64,000 bases of DNA from Leptolinea tardivitalis (lineage in GTDB: Bacteria > Chloroflexota > Anaerolineae > Anaerolineales > Anaerolineaceae), in assembly GCF_001050275.1 (NCBI RefSeq), contig NZ_BBYA01000008.1:124001-188000 (forward strand). Reading direction: 5' to 3'. This document shows, one piece after another, positions 25,541 to 33,957 of this stretch (within the stretch, counting starts at the first letter, position 1; each line of letters starts with the position of its first letter). The notes under the pieces are model-generated. The model was not told where the DNA came from. It was given only the letters and a program-made list of their open reading frames with translations, and did no database searches. The position numbers and the translations under genes are program-made.

Positions 25541-26869
25541 TTACATTTCCACTTCAACAGTATCGGGTTTCCCGGCGACCCTTTCTTCCAGTATGGCAGT
25601 GGTTAATGATTTGGGCCGCTCGATGGGTTTATTCAATGCACGGGCCCAAACGGCATGGGCCGTGATCCCAAGTATACGCGAAACTCCAAAAAGTACTGTA
25701 TAAAAATCAAATTCCCGAACACCATAATGGTATTGCAGTGTGCCATTGATCGCATCAACATTGGGGTAGGGATTCTTGACTTTTCCCGTTTCCTTGAGAA
25801 TACCAGGCAATACCTCATAGATCCGGCAGACGAGCTGATATAACTCGTCATCCGGTAAATATTTTTTGGCAAATTCATACTGGGCTGTGAAGCGGGGATC
25901 CGTTGTGCGAAGAACCGCATGGCCGTAACCGGGGATAACACGACCAGATTTAAGTTCCGCTCGGGCAAAATCAGCCATTTCTTCTTTTGACGGAAGTGAC
26001 TCAAAACTGTTATAAACCTTCAACAACCAGCGCAGGCATTCCTGGTTGGCTAGTCCGTGAAGGGGGCCAGCCAGACCGTTCATGGCAGCCGATGACGCCA
26101 GATAAACATCTGATAGAGCTGAATTCACCAGATGAGCCGTGTGAGCTGATACATTGGCACCTTCATGGTCTGAGTGCAACAGGAAAAACAACCGGCATAA
26201 TTCCTCATATTCATGGTTGTTCGGGTTTTCGATCATATAAGCAAAGTTGCCGCTCCAATCCAGGTCAGGATTGGGGGCGATGACAGATCCATCACGATAT
26301 TTCCAGTTATAGATGACAGCAGCCAGGGCAGGCAGTTTAGCTGTGAGCCTTATGGAATCATCCAATGTGGGGATCCAATAATCCGATTTCGCCAATCCGT
26401 TCAAATATTGCCGGGAGAAAATGGAATCAACACCAAGCGCCATGATCCCCTGTGAAAAAAGGGTCATCGGATGGGTATTCCTTGGCATGGTATGAATCAT
26501 ATCAATGACATACTGTGGAATAACGGCGTATTTTTTCCATTCATCTTCCACTTCGAGTGCTTCTTCATAAGATGGAAGAGAATCCGTCATGAGCAGGTAA
26601 TAAAGACCACCGGCCATAGGAAACTCACATCCCGGCAGGCGGGGTAATTTTTCAAGAACTTCCGGAATGGTATATCCCCGCAATCGAAGTCCTTCGTATG
26701 GATCTACATAAGAGATATCGGTTACCTGAATTTGAACGCCGCGAATTCCCTGGTAAATCTGACTTACCGTGACATCGCATACCTTGAAATCACGATGTTC
26801 CGTAACCAGATGGTTGACGCGGTCCCGCCAGGCGGGCAATATTTCAGCAATGCGATCGTGCAGGATCAT
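25541..26869 (-). CDS. Citrate synthase, eukaryote-like type
   Basis: This 442-residue enzyme condenses oxaloacetate and acetyl-CoA. The catalytic residues are visible: a histidine in HSDHEGANVSAHTAHLV, one in GLAGPLHGLANQECL and an aspartate in PNVDAINGTLQYHYG. The sequence is closer to the long eukaryotic/mitochondrial-like group (GYTIPEVLEKLPRLPGCEFP) than to the allosteric proteobacterial type. It starts 3 bp after the iclR stop, with the ribosome site inside the end of iclR. Across the divergent promoter lie icd and acnA, so all three enzymes to 2-oxoglutarate are adjacent. Confidence 0.93.
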   Translation of the reverse strand: MILHDRIAEILPAWRDRVNHLVTEHRDFKVCDVTVSQIYQGIRGVQIQVTDISYVDPYEGLRLRGYTIPEVLEKLPRLPGCEFPMAGGLYYLLMTDSLPSYEEALEVEDEWKKYAVIPQYVIDMIHTMPRNTHPMTLFSQGIMALGVDSIFSRQYLNGLAKSDYWIPTLDDSIRLTAKLPALAAVIYNWKYRDGSVIAPNPDLDWSGNFAYMIENPNNHEYEELCRLFFLLHSDHEGANVSAHTAHLVNSALSDVYLASSAAMNGLAGPLHGLANQECLRWLLKVYNSFESLPSKEEMADFARAELKSGRVIPGYGHAVLRTTDPRFTAQYEFAKKYLPDDELYQLVCRIYEVLPGILKETGKVKNPYPNVDAINGTLQYHYGVREFDFYTVLFGVSRILGITAHAVWARALNKPIERPKSLTTAILEERVAGKPDTVEVEM

Positions 26870-26872
26870 CTT

Positions 26873-27661
26873 TTACTCCATGAACTTGGGTGGAAAGGGG
26901 CCGCGGTATCCCATATCACGGGAGATTTCAACAGCGGCATGGATTAAGGGCGGGGTAAATAGTTCGATTACCCGTGGAGTGAAACGCTGGGTTGGCCCTG
27001 ATATGCTGATGGCACCCACCGGTTCATTGAATTGATCAAAAATCGGAGCCGCGATTCCGCTGGCATCTGAAATCCATTCACCATGACTGACAGAAACACC
27101 GCGTTTGCGGATTTCAACCAGTTCATTTTGTAATTTCGTTCGGTCGATGATGGTATTTGGAGTCAACGGTTCCATTTTTAGAGTGGGAAGAATTTCCCTC
27201 AGGCGGTCTTCCGGAAGAAACGCCAGTAAAACTTTCCCCGCAGAACCGGCATATAAGGGAAGTCTTCTGCCGATTCGGGCGACGATACGAACTGTCTGTG
27301 CACTTTCTAAACGCTCAACGCAGATACGGTCATTCCCCTGCAGAATGTAGAGACTAATTGTTTCGTTTGTAGAAACATACAATTCCTCCAAAAACGGCAG
27401 GGCCCGTTTTCGTAAATCCAACGTGGCTGTGTATACTCCCGCCCAGGTAAGTACGCGGGGTCCCAGACTGTAGGCTTTACTTTCCGGATTCTGGCTCAAT
27501 ATGCCCAGATTACGCAGTGAAGCCATTAAACGGCCGGTAGCGCTGCTGGAGAGATTAACCAGTCTTGCGGCTTCACGAACACCGATTTCCGGTCTGTCTT
27601 GGTTAAAACAATCCAATATATCCACTGCTCGAGCTAAAATGGGGGAGGTGTCGTTTTCCAT
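26873..27661 (-). CDS. IclR-family transcriptional regulator
   Basis: This 262-residue regulator has an N-terminal winged helix (AVDILDCFNQDRPEIGVREA, then SSSATGRLMASLRNLGIL) and the C-terminal ligand domain with LPLYAGSAGKVLLAFLP, GVSVSHGEWISDASGIAAPI and FDQFNEPVGAISISGPTQRF. It leads the operon with citrate synthase and proBA and lies divergent to icd-acnA. A nearly perfect 21-bp inverted repeat just downstream of its own promoter is the likely operator. The effector may be a TCA or C2 metabolite, but this is a guess. Confidence 0.92.
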   Translation of the reverse strand: MENDTSPILARAVDILDCFNQDRPEIGVREAARLVNLSSSATGRLMASLRNLGILSQNPESKAYSLGPRVLTWAGVYTATLDLRKRALPFLEELYVSTNETISLYILQGNDRICVERLESAQTVRIVARIGRRLPLYAGSAGKVLLAFLPEDRLREILPTLKMEPLTPNTIIDRTKLQNELVEIRKRGVSVSHGEWISDASGIAAPIFDQFNEPVGAISISGPTQRFTPRVIELFTPPLIHAAVEISRDMGYRGPFPPKFME

Positions 27662-27673
27662 AATTGTCTCATT

Positions 27674-27733
27674 TAATGGGACAGCGTCCCGTTATCTGAT
27701 AATATTATAGATGTGCTTTTAAGTGACCGTCAA
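27674..27733 (-). promoter_or_regulatory. Promoter and IclR operator of the citrate synthase/proBA operon
   Basis: On the minus strand TTGACG (27728-27733) is 18 bp from a perfect TATAAT (27704-27709). Between the start site and the iclR ATG lies an inverted repeat at 27674-27694 with GGGAC and GTCCC arms around AGC, extended to 8 of 9 pairs per arm. Binding there would block the operon and could also affect the divergent icd promoter, which I could not define. Confidence 0.65.
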
Positions 27734-27781
27734 GGGTGATCTTTGGGTAATCTTTATTGCCTGTAATAGAAAAGAGGACTT

Positions 27782-29077
27782 ATGGTTAACGATTACAAAT
27801 CAGAAAATGACCAGATTATTATGAGGCAAGATAACCGGTTGATTGTGCCTGACCAACCGACCATTCCTTATATCGAAGGAGATGGTATTGGCGCCGATAT
27901 CTGGCGGGCTGCCAAATCTGTCCTTAACCATGCTGTTGAAAAAGCGTATCATGGAAAACGTGCCATTCGTTGGAAGGAAGTTCTGGCCGGTGAAAAAGCT
28001 GTCAAACTGTTGGGTACCGGATTGCCAGATGAAACCCTGCAGGCGTTTCGAACCTATCTGGTGGGTATGAAAGGCCCCATGGGGACTCCGGTGGGAGGTG
28101 GAGCCAGATCCTTAAATGTCGCCCTTCGTAAGGAACTCGATCTCTATGTGTGCCAACGGCCGGTCCGTTGGTTTAAAGGATTGCCTGCACCCGTGATCCA
28201 CCCAGAATATGTGGATATGGTGATTTTCCGGGAAAATACAGAAGATGTATATGCCGGAATTGAATTCGAGCTTGGTTCTGATGATAATTCCCGATTTTCA
28301 GACCTTTTGAGGGAGAATTTCCCTTCGCAATTTGCCAAAGTACGTTTTCCGAACACTACTTCATTCGGGATAAAACCCATCTCCAACGAAGGCAGCAGCC
28401 GGCTGGTGATCTCAGCCATTCGATGGGCGCTTCAGAATAGACGGAAGTCAGTAACTCTGATGCATAAAGGCAACATCATGAAGTTTACTGAGGGAGGGTT
28501 TCGTAAATGGGGATATGCAGCAGCCGAGGCAGCCTTCGGCGATAGGGTTTTCACGCAGATGCAGTGGGAACGAATTAAAACTGATCAGGGTGAAGATGCC
28601 GCCAATCAGGCCAAACAGGCTGCCCTCTCGGCGGGCAAAATGTTTGTCCGCGATATGATTGCTGATGCTGTGTTTGAAGCTGTTCTTACCCGGCCGCAAG
28701 AATTTGATGTAATTGCCACACCCAACCTGAATGGTGACTACCTGTCTGATGCTCTGGCTGCGCAGGTAGGCGGTGTGGGTATTGCCCCGGGTGCAAATTT
28801 GAACGATGATACTGGTGCTGCTGTCTTTGAAGCCACCCATGGCACAGCGCCGCTGTTTGCCAATACCAATAAGGCCAATCCATCTTCCTTGATACTTTCA
28901 GGTGAAATGATGCTGCGTTATCTGGGTTGGCAGGAAGCTGCCGATCTGGTAATTCGCGGATTGGAAGGTGCTCTGGCTGCGCGGACAGTCACGTTTGATA
29001 TTCACCGCCTTATTCCCGATGCCACTCTGGTTTCCACAGATGGTTTCGGAGAGGCTATGATCAAGGCTATGAATTAA
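27782..29077 (+). CDS. icd: NADP-type isocitrate dehydrogenase
   Basis: This 431-residue enzyme oxidises isocitrate to 2-oxoglutarate and CO2. It matches the E. coli-type dimeric group: GPMGTPVGGGARSLNVALR holds the substrate serine (phosphorylated in E. coli), FRENTEDVYAGIEFE the isocitrate-binding residues, and NLNDDTGAAVFEATHGTAP the coenzyme site. The loop after HGTAP reads LFANTNKANP, a variant of the usual NADP site, so cofactor choice needs testing. An AGAGGA site precedes the ATG. It is followed after 9 bp by acnA. Confidence 0.94.
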   Translation: MVNDYKSENDQIIMRQDNRLIVPDQPTIPYIEGDGIGADIWRAAKSVLNHAVEKAYHGKRAIRWKEVLAGEKAVKLLGTGLPDETLQAFRTYLVGMKGPMGTPVGGGARSLNVALRKELDLYVCQRPVRWFKGLPAPVIHPEYVDMVIFRENTEDVYAGIEFELGSDDNSRFSDLLRENFPSQFAKVRFPNTTSFGIKPISNEGSSRLVISAIRWALQNRRKSVTLMHKGNIMKFTEGGFRKWGYAAAEAAFGDRVFTQMQWERIKTDQGEDAANQAKQAALSAGKMFVRDMIADAVFEAVLTRPQEFDVIATPNLNGDYLSDALAAQVGGVGIAPGANLNDDTGAAVFEATHGTAPLFANTNKANPSSLILSGEMMLRYLGWQEAADLVIRGLEGALAARTVTFDIHRLIPDATLVSTDGFGEAMIKAMN

Positions 29078-29086
29078 GGAAACAAA

Positions 29087-31789
29087 ATGAAAAGCAATCG
29101 TTTTGAAGAACAGGTAGCACAATTTGGTAACCGAACATACCGATACTACTCCATCCAGCAGGCGGGTGTGGAATTTAAGAGGGATATTTCCCGACTGCCA
29201 TTTTGCATTCGCATTCTGCTTGAAATGGCCATGCGAAAATGCGACGGACTTTCTGTCACGATTGATGATGTTTCACGATTAGCCCGTTGGGCACCCTCAG
29301 CCGATGATCGCCCTCCACTGGCTTTCTACCCCGCTCGTGTGGTGCTGCAGGATTTTACCGGTGTGCCTGTGATGGTGGATCTGGCAGCCATGCGGACGGA
29401 GATGCAGCGACGCGGTGGAGATCCTTCCCGAATTAATCCCGCCATACCGGTTGATCTGGTTATTGACCATTCCGTTCAGATGGATTTTGCCGGTTCATCA
29501 GATGCCATAAAAAAGAATGTGGAAATTGAATTCCAACGCAACCAAGAACGCTATCATTTCTTGCGATGGGCTCAGCAGGCTTTCACCAATCTGCGAATTG
29601 TTCCACCATCCCGCGGGATCATCCATCAGGTTAACCTTGAGAAATTATCTCCGGTTGTCCAGACAACAAACGACACCATTCCATTGGTATACCCTGATAC
29701 TATTCTGGGTACCGATTCACATACCCCGATGATCAATGGATTGGGTGTGCTGGGTTGGGGAGTGGGCGGTATAGAAGCCATCGCAGCCATGCTTGATCAA
29801 CCTGTCGAACTTGTAACTCCAGATGTTATTGGGGTCCACCTCACCGGTACTCTGCGCGAGGGTGTGATGCCGACCGACCTGGTTCTTCATCTGACGCAGA
29901 TACTTCGCAAGACCGGTGTGGTGAATAAGTTTCTCGAATACTTTGGACCCGGATTGGATGAACTTTCACTGGCAGACCGCGCCATGATTTCAAATATGAC
30001 CCCCGAGAATGGCGCCACCGTTTCCTATTTCCCGGTTGACAGGGTAACTCTTGATTATCTGCGGCTTACCGGCCGGGGAAAAGATCAGGTGGATTTGATT
30101 GAAGCCTATTTTACTGCTCAGGGTATGCTGCGCACTTCTCAGAGTCTTGATCCTCAATACTCCTCCATCATCGAATTTAATTTGGGGGAGGTGGAACCTT
30201 CCATTGCAGGACCGAAACGACCGCAAGACAGGATCAGTCTGAAAAATGTTAAGGCCGAATTTTTGGGTTCCCTGACACGATCAAAAACAGATCGTGGATA
30301 CCAACTTCCAGAGGAAAAATTGGCGAATACGAGCCTCGTAAATTTACCGGATGGGAAAACCGCAACGCTTCACCATGGTTCTGTTGTGTTGGCAGCCATT
30401 ACATCCTGCACCAATACTTCCAATCCCACCGTCATGCTGGCTGCTGGTCTGGTGGCTAAAAAAGCCGTAGAAGCTGGTCTTTCAATCTCGCCAACAATAA
30501 AAACCAGCCTCGCACCGGGTTCGCGCGTGGTGGCTGATTATTTACGCACTTCCGGCCTGCAAAAATACCTGGATCAGCTTGGTTTTCAGGTTGCCGGGTT
30601 TGGGTGCGGAACCTGTATCGGAAATTCTGGTCCGCTTCCAGATGTAACAGTCAATGCCATCAAACAGGGTGAATTGGTGGCGGCAGCCGTCTTATCGGGC
30701 AACCGTAATTTCGAAGGCCGGGTTTCACCGCATACTCTGGCAAATTTCCTGGCATCGCCTCCGTTGGTTGTGGCATTTGCTCTGGCAGGCCGGGTGGATA
30801 TCGATTTTGAAAATGAACCAGTTGGATTGGGGAAAAATGGGACCCCGGTTTATTTGAGAGACATCTGGCCTACCCGTTATGAGATTGATGAATTGGCGGC
30901 TGCCTCCATTACTGCAGATTTGTTTACATCCGCCTATGCTGACGTATTTTCTGGAGATTCAGATTGGCAGGCGCTGGATGTCCGATCTGGATCGAATTAT
31001 GAGTGGATCAGTTCTTCTACGTATATCCAAGAACCACCGTACTTTAAGCAGACGGCATCCACTTCTGCGCAGGGTGCAACGCTAAAAAATATGCGTATGC
31101 TGGCTGTTTTTGGTGATTCTGTCACAACCGATCACATCTCACCGGCGGGTAATATTTCCAAAGATTCTCCATCAGGAGAATATTTACGCAGCCTCAATGT
31201 TGCCCCGGCGGATTTCAATTCTTATGGTTCGCGTCGCGGAAATGACCGGGTAATGGTTCGAGGAACATTTGCCAATTTGCGGCTTCGAAATTTAATGGCA
31301 GGTGGAAAAGAAGGTGGATTTACAGCATTCCAACCAGACGGTGAAATCATCACTATTTATGAAGCCTCTCGTAAGTATATGGAAAAGGGTATCCCGCTGG
31401 CTGTTCTGGCAGGAAAAGAATATGGCACCGGTTCAAGCCGTGATTGGGCTGCCAAAGGACCAATGCTTTTAGGCATTCGTGTAGTTATTGCTGAATCCTT
31501 TGAGCGTATTCACCGGTCAAATCTGGCTGGAATGGGTATTCTTCCGCTGCAATTCCAGGCTGGACAAAATGCTCCTTCATTGGGTTTGGATGGCACCGAG
31601 ACTCTGGATATCAACGTAGATGACGCAACACTTGAACCGGGTTGCCCGATTCTGGTAAGTGCTCATAAAAAGAACGGAGAAACATTAACCTTCAAAGTAA
31701 CCTGCCGCCTGGATACACCTTTAGAAGTGCAGTATTACCGGCAGGGAGGATTACTCCCGGCTGTATTGAACACTATCCAGAAAAAATAA
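29087..31789 (+). CDS. acnA: Aconitate hydratase A
   Basis: This 900-residue enzyme interconverts citrate and isocitrate. The [4Fe-4S] ligands are in ITSCTNTSNP (about residue 440) and GFGCGTCIGNSGP (about residue 507). The substrate-binding DSHTPMINGLGVLGWGVGG and the swivelling C-terminal domain with AGKEYGTGSSRDWAAKG and FERIHRSNLAGMG are intact. It is the AcnA/IRP type and is full length. It lies 9 bp after icd in the same operon. Confidence 0.96.
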   Translation: MKSNRFEEQVAQFGNRTYRYYSIQQAGVEFKRDISRLPFCIRILLEMAMRKCDGLSVTIDDVSRLARWAPSADDRPPLAFYPARVVLQDFTGVPVMVDLAAMRTEMQRRGGDPSRINPAIPVDLVIDHSVQMDFAGSSDAIKKNVEIEFQRNQERYHFLRWAQQAFTNLRIVPPSRGIIHQVNLEKLSPVVQTTNDTIPLVYPDTILGTDSHTPMINGLGVLGWGVGGIEAIAAMLDQPVELVTPDVIGVHLTGTLREGVMPTDLVLHLTQILRKTGVVNKFLEYFGPGLDELSLADRAMISNMTPENGATVSYFPVDRVTLDYLRLTGRGKDQVDLIEAYFTAQGMLRTSQSLDPQYSSIIEFNLGEVEPSIAGPKRPQDRISLKNVKAEFLGSLTRSKTDRGYQLPEEKLANTSLVNLPDGKTATLHHGSVVLAAITSCTNTSNPTVMLAAGLVAKKAVEAGLSISPTIKTSLAPGSRVVADYLRTSGLQKYLDQLGFQVAGFGCGTCIGNSGPLPDVTVNAIKQGELVAAAVLSGNRNFEGRVSPHTLANFLASPPLVVAFALAGRVDIDFENEPVGLGKNGTPVYLRDIWPTRYEIDELAAASITADLFTSAYADVFSGDSDWQALDVRSGSNYEWISSSTYIQEPPYFKQTASTSAQGATLKNMRMLAVFGDSVTTDHISPAGNISKDSPSGEYLRSLNVAPADFNSYGSRRGNDRVMVRGTFANLRLRNLMAGGKEGGFTAFQPDGEIITIYEASRKYMEKGIPLAVLAGKEYGTGSSRDWAAKGPMLLGIRVVIAESFERIHRSNLAGMGILPLQFQAGQNAPSLGLDGTETLDINVDDATLEPGCPILVSAHKKNGETLTFKVTCRLDTPLEVQYYRQGGLLPAVLNTIQKK

Positions 31790-31862
31790 TGGTTTGATGA
31801 GAAGATTTATGTAATGATAAAATACCCGGGTAAAACTTGAGTAATAATTTTGTTGGTTTTCA

Positions 31863-32738
31863 TTGAAGCAAATTACCCGTTTTAAATCCATTGATATCTT
31901 ATTGCTCGCCGCTCTGGCAACTGCTGGATGTACCTCAAACAGTGTAAAGGCGGCGAGTATTGATTTAGTCCTATCTCCAACAGTTCCTATTCTAATAACA
32001 GATACACCCTCTTTAAAGAATACAGCAACGGTTTTTCCACCAACACCATCGCCATCTGTTATTGAAACATTAGTGGCGACAGAAGTACCGTCACCAACGG
32101 GTATGCCCTTCGGCATGGAATCGGGAAAGACACAAATGGCTGACAACAAGACTGCCATTCCTACAGATGAATTCGGGTTGCCAGTCTCTCATTACATCAC
32201 CAATATCTCAGGCCACAAACAATATTTCAAACTGGGGTGTGAAGCAGCCGCCACACGCGATTGGGCGTTATATTTTGGCTTTGACATCAATGAATTTGAA
32301 TTTCAGAACCGGCTGCCCTTATCTGATAATCCAGAAGTAGGATTTGTAGGCAGTGTGAACAGCAAATGGGGGCAGGCGCCGCCCTATGCCTATGGGGTGC
32401 ATGCCGCACCAGTGGCACAATTATTGCAAGAGTATGGGATGCCGGCGACGGCAGTCAAAAATTACACACTGACTTTCTTAAAACAACAAATTGCCAATGA
32501 TCGTCCAGTGATTGTATGGGTCATTGGGAATGTGGTGGGAGGTGTACCGTTTGAATATACGGCGAAAGATGGACAGAAAGTCATTGTCGCTGCATATGAA
32601 CATGTAGTTATTGTTACTGGATACAACGAAACCCATATCCGTTATTTGAACAACGATAAATTCTTTGAAGCTCCGACGGATGTGTTTTTAAATTCGTGGA
32701 AGGTGTTGGGCAATATGGCGTTAATTGCCGGGAAATAA
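31863..32738 (+). CDS. Lipoprotein with C39-like papain-fold peptidase domain
   Basis: This 291-residue protein has a signal peptide with lipobox ATAGC, a Ser/Thr/Pro-rich linker to about residue 95, and a YvpB-type peptidase C39_2 domain. The likely catalytic cysteine is in LGCEAAATRDWALYFG (about residue 126) and the histidine in AYEHVVIVTGYN (about residue 246), with the NDRPVIVWV strand between. Such extracellular proteins are probably proteases or transpeptidase-like enzymes of unknown target. The start is a TTG with only a weak ribosome site. The next gene begins 13 bp after it. Confidence 0.78.
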   Translation: MKQITRFKSIDILLLAALATAGCTSNSVKAASIDLVLSPTVPILITDTPSLKNTATVFPPTPSPSVIETLVATEVPSPTGMPFGMESGKTQMADNKTAIPTDEFGLPVSHYITNISGHKQYFKLGCEAAATRDWALYFGFDINEFEFQNRLPLSDNPEVGFVGSVNSKWGQAPPYAYGVHAAPVAQLLQEYGMPATAVKNYTLTFLKQQIANDRPVIVWVIGNVVGGVPFEYTAKDGQKVIVAAYEHVVIVTGYNETHIRYLNNDKFFEAPTDVFLNSWKVLGNMALIAGK

Positions 32739-32751
32739 AATGGAGTGAAAT

Positions 32752-33957
32752 ATGATTGATATTTATGTGGGTCGTCAACCGATATATACACCTTCCATGG
32801 AAGTGTTTGCGTATGAACTGATGTATCGTTCAAAGGAAAACACCCGGGCGTTACTTCGAGATGGCGATAAAGCATCGTCTCAGGTTATATTTAATACTTT
32901 CATTGAGATTGGTATTGATAAGATTGTAGAAGATAAATTGGCATTTTTACAGGTTGACCGATCTTATTTGACGGGCAAACTTCCCCTTCCTTTCCCCAAA
33001 GAGCAGATTGTAATTGATATTCCTGGCTGGATTGAAATGGATGATGAACTTCTTGTTTCCATTGAAATCCTCCGAAACCAGGGTTATTGGTTTGCTCTGG
33101 AGGATCACCCCAGTTTGATATTGAATGAACAAATCACAAAAAGCATCAATATTCTGAAGCTGAATATTCATGAGTTCCCATTATCTTCATTGAGAGACAG
33201 GGTACTGGAATTCCGGCGTTTTCCATGCCGGATTCTGGCAGATCATGTTCAAACTCAGGAAGAATATGATGCCTGTCGGGAATTCGGGTTCGATTTTTAT
33301 CAGGGTAATTTTCTTTCCAAACCCAAGGTGATTCATGGCCGCCGTCTACCAGCACGTCGGTTCTCGCTCTTGCGATTATTAACCTGCCTTTATGATCCAG
33401 AAGTAGATATGAAAGAGCTGGAAGAATTGATCCGGCAGGATGTGTCCTTAAGTTATCGCCTGCTGCGTATGGTCAATTCGGCATTCTACGCCCTGGATAC
33501 CAAAGTTGAATCCATTCGCCATGCTCTTGTCATTCTGGGATTAAAACAGATACGAGGCTGGTTAACCATCCTTGCCATGTCAGAGGTTAATGACCGCTCC
33601 AACACATTGATGACCACGGCAATGATCCGTGGAAAGATGTGTGAATTACTCGCTCTATCAATGGGATACAAACAAGAAGACCGGTATTTCACTATCGGGT
33701 TGTTATCCATTTTGGATGCCATCATGGACCTGCCCATGGCAGAAGTACTACAGAATTTGCCCCTTACAGATGATATGAATGCTGCTTTGCTTGATCACAC
33801 CGGTCCCATGGGACAGATTTTGGGATGTGTGATTGCTTATGAAAATGGAGAATGGAACGATGTTGAAGCTACCAACATTTCGTCCATTTCTCTGCGTGAT
33901 TCCTATCTGGCGTCTATAGCCTGGTCATCAGAAATCAGCAGACGTATTCAAATCTGA
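32752..33957 (+). CDS. EAL-like/HDOD signalling protein (YuxH type)
   Basis: This 401-residue protein has an N-terminal degenerate EAL domain (YVGRQPIYTPSMEVFAYELM; the metal-binding motifs of active EAL enzymes are not seen) and a C-terminal HDOD domain from about residue 205 (SYRLLRMVNSAFYAL, HALVILGLKQIRGWLTILAM). Proteins of this layout act as c-di-GMP receptors or scaffolds rather than enzymes. It follows the lipoprotein by 13 bp and overlaps tail to tail by 10 bp with the PAS-GGDEF-EAL gene. Confidence 0.88.
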   Translation: MIDIYVGRQPIYTPSMEVFAYELMYRSKENTRALLRDGDKASSQVIFNTFIEIGIDKIVEDKLAFLQVDRSYLTGKLPLPFPKEQIVIDIPGWIEMDDELLVSIEILRNQGYWFALEDHPSLILNEQITKSINILKLNIHEFPLSSLRDRVLEFRRFPCRILADHVQTQEEYDACREFGFDFYQGNFLSKPKVIHGRRLPARRFSLLRLLTCLYDPEVDMKELEELIRQDVSLSYRLLRMVNSAFYALDTKVESIRHALVILGLKQIRGWLTILAMSEVNDRSNTLMTTAMIRGKMCELLALSMGYKQEDRYFTIGLLSILDAIMDLPMAEVLQNLPLTDDMNAALLDHTGPMGQILGCVIAYENGEWNDVEATNISSISLRDSYLASIAWSSEISRRIQI

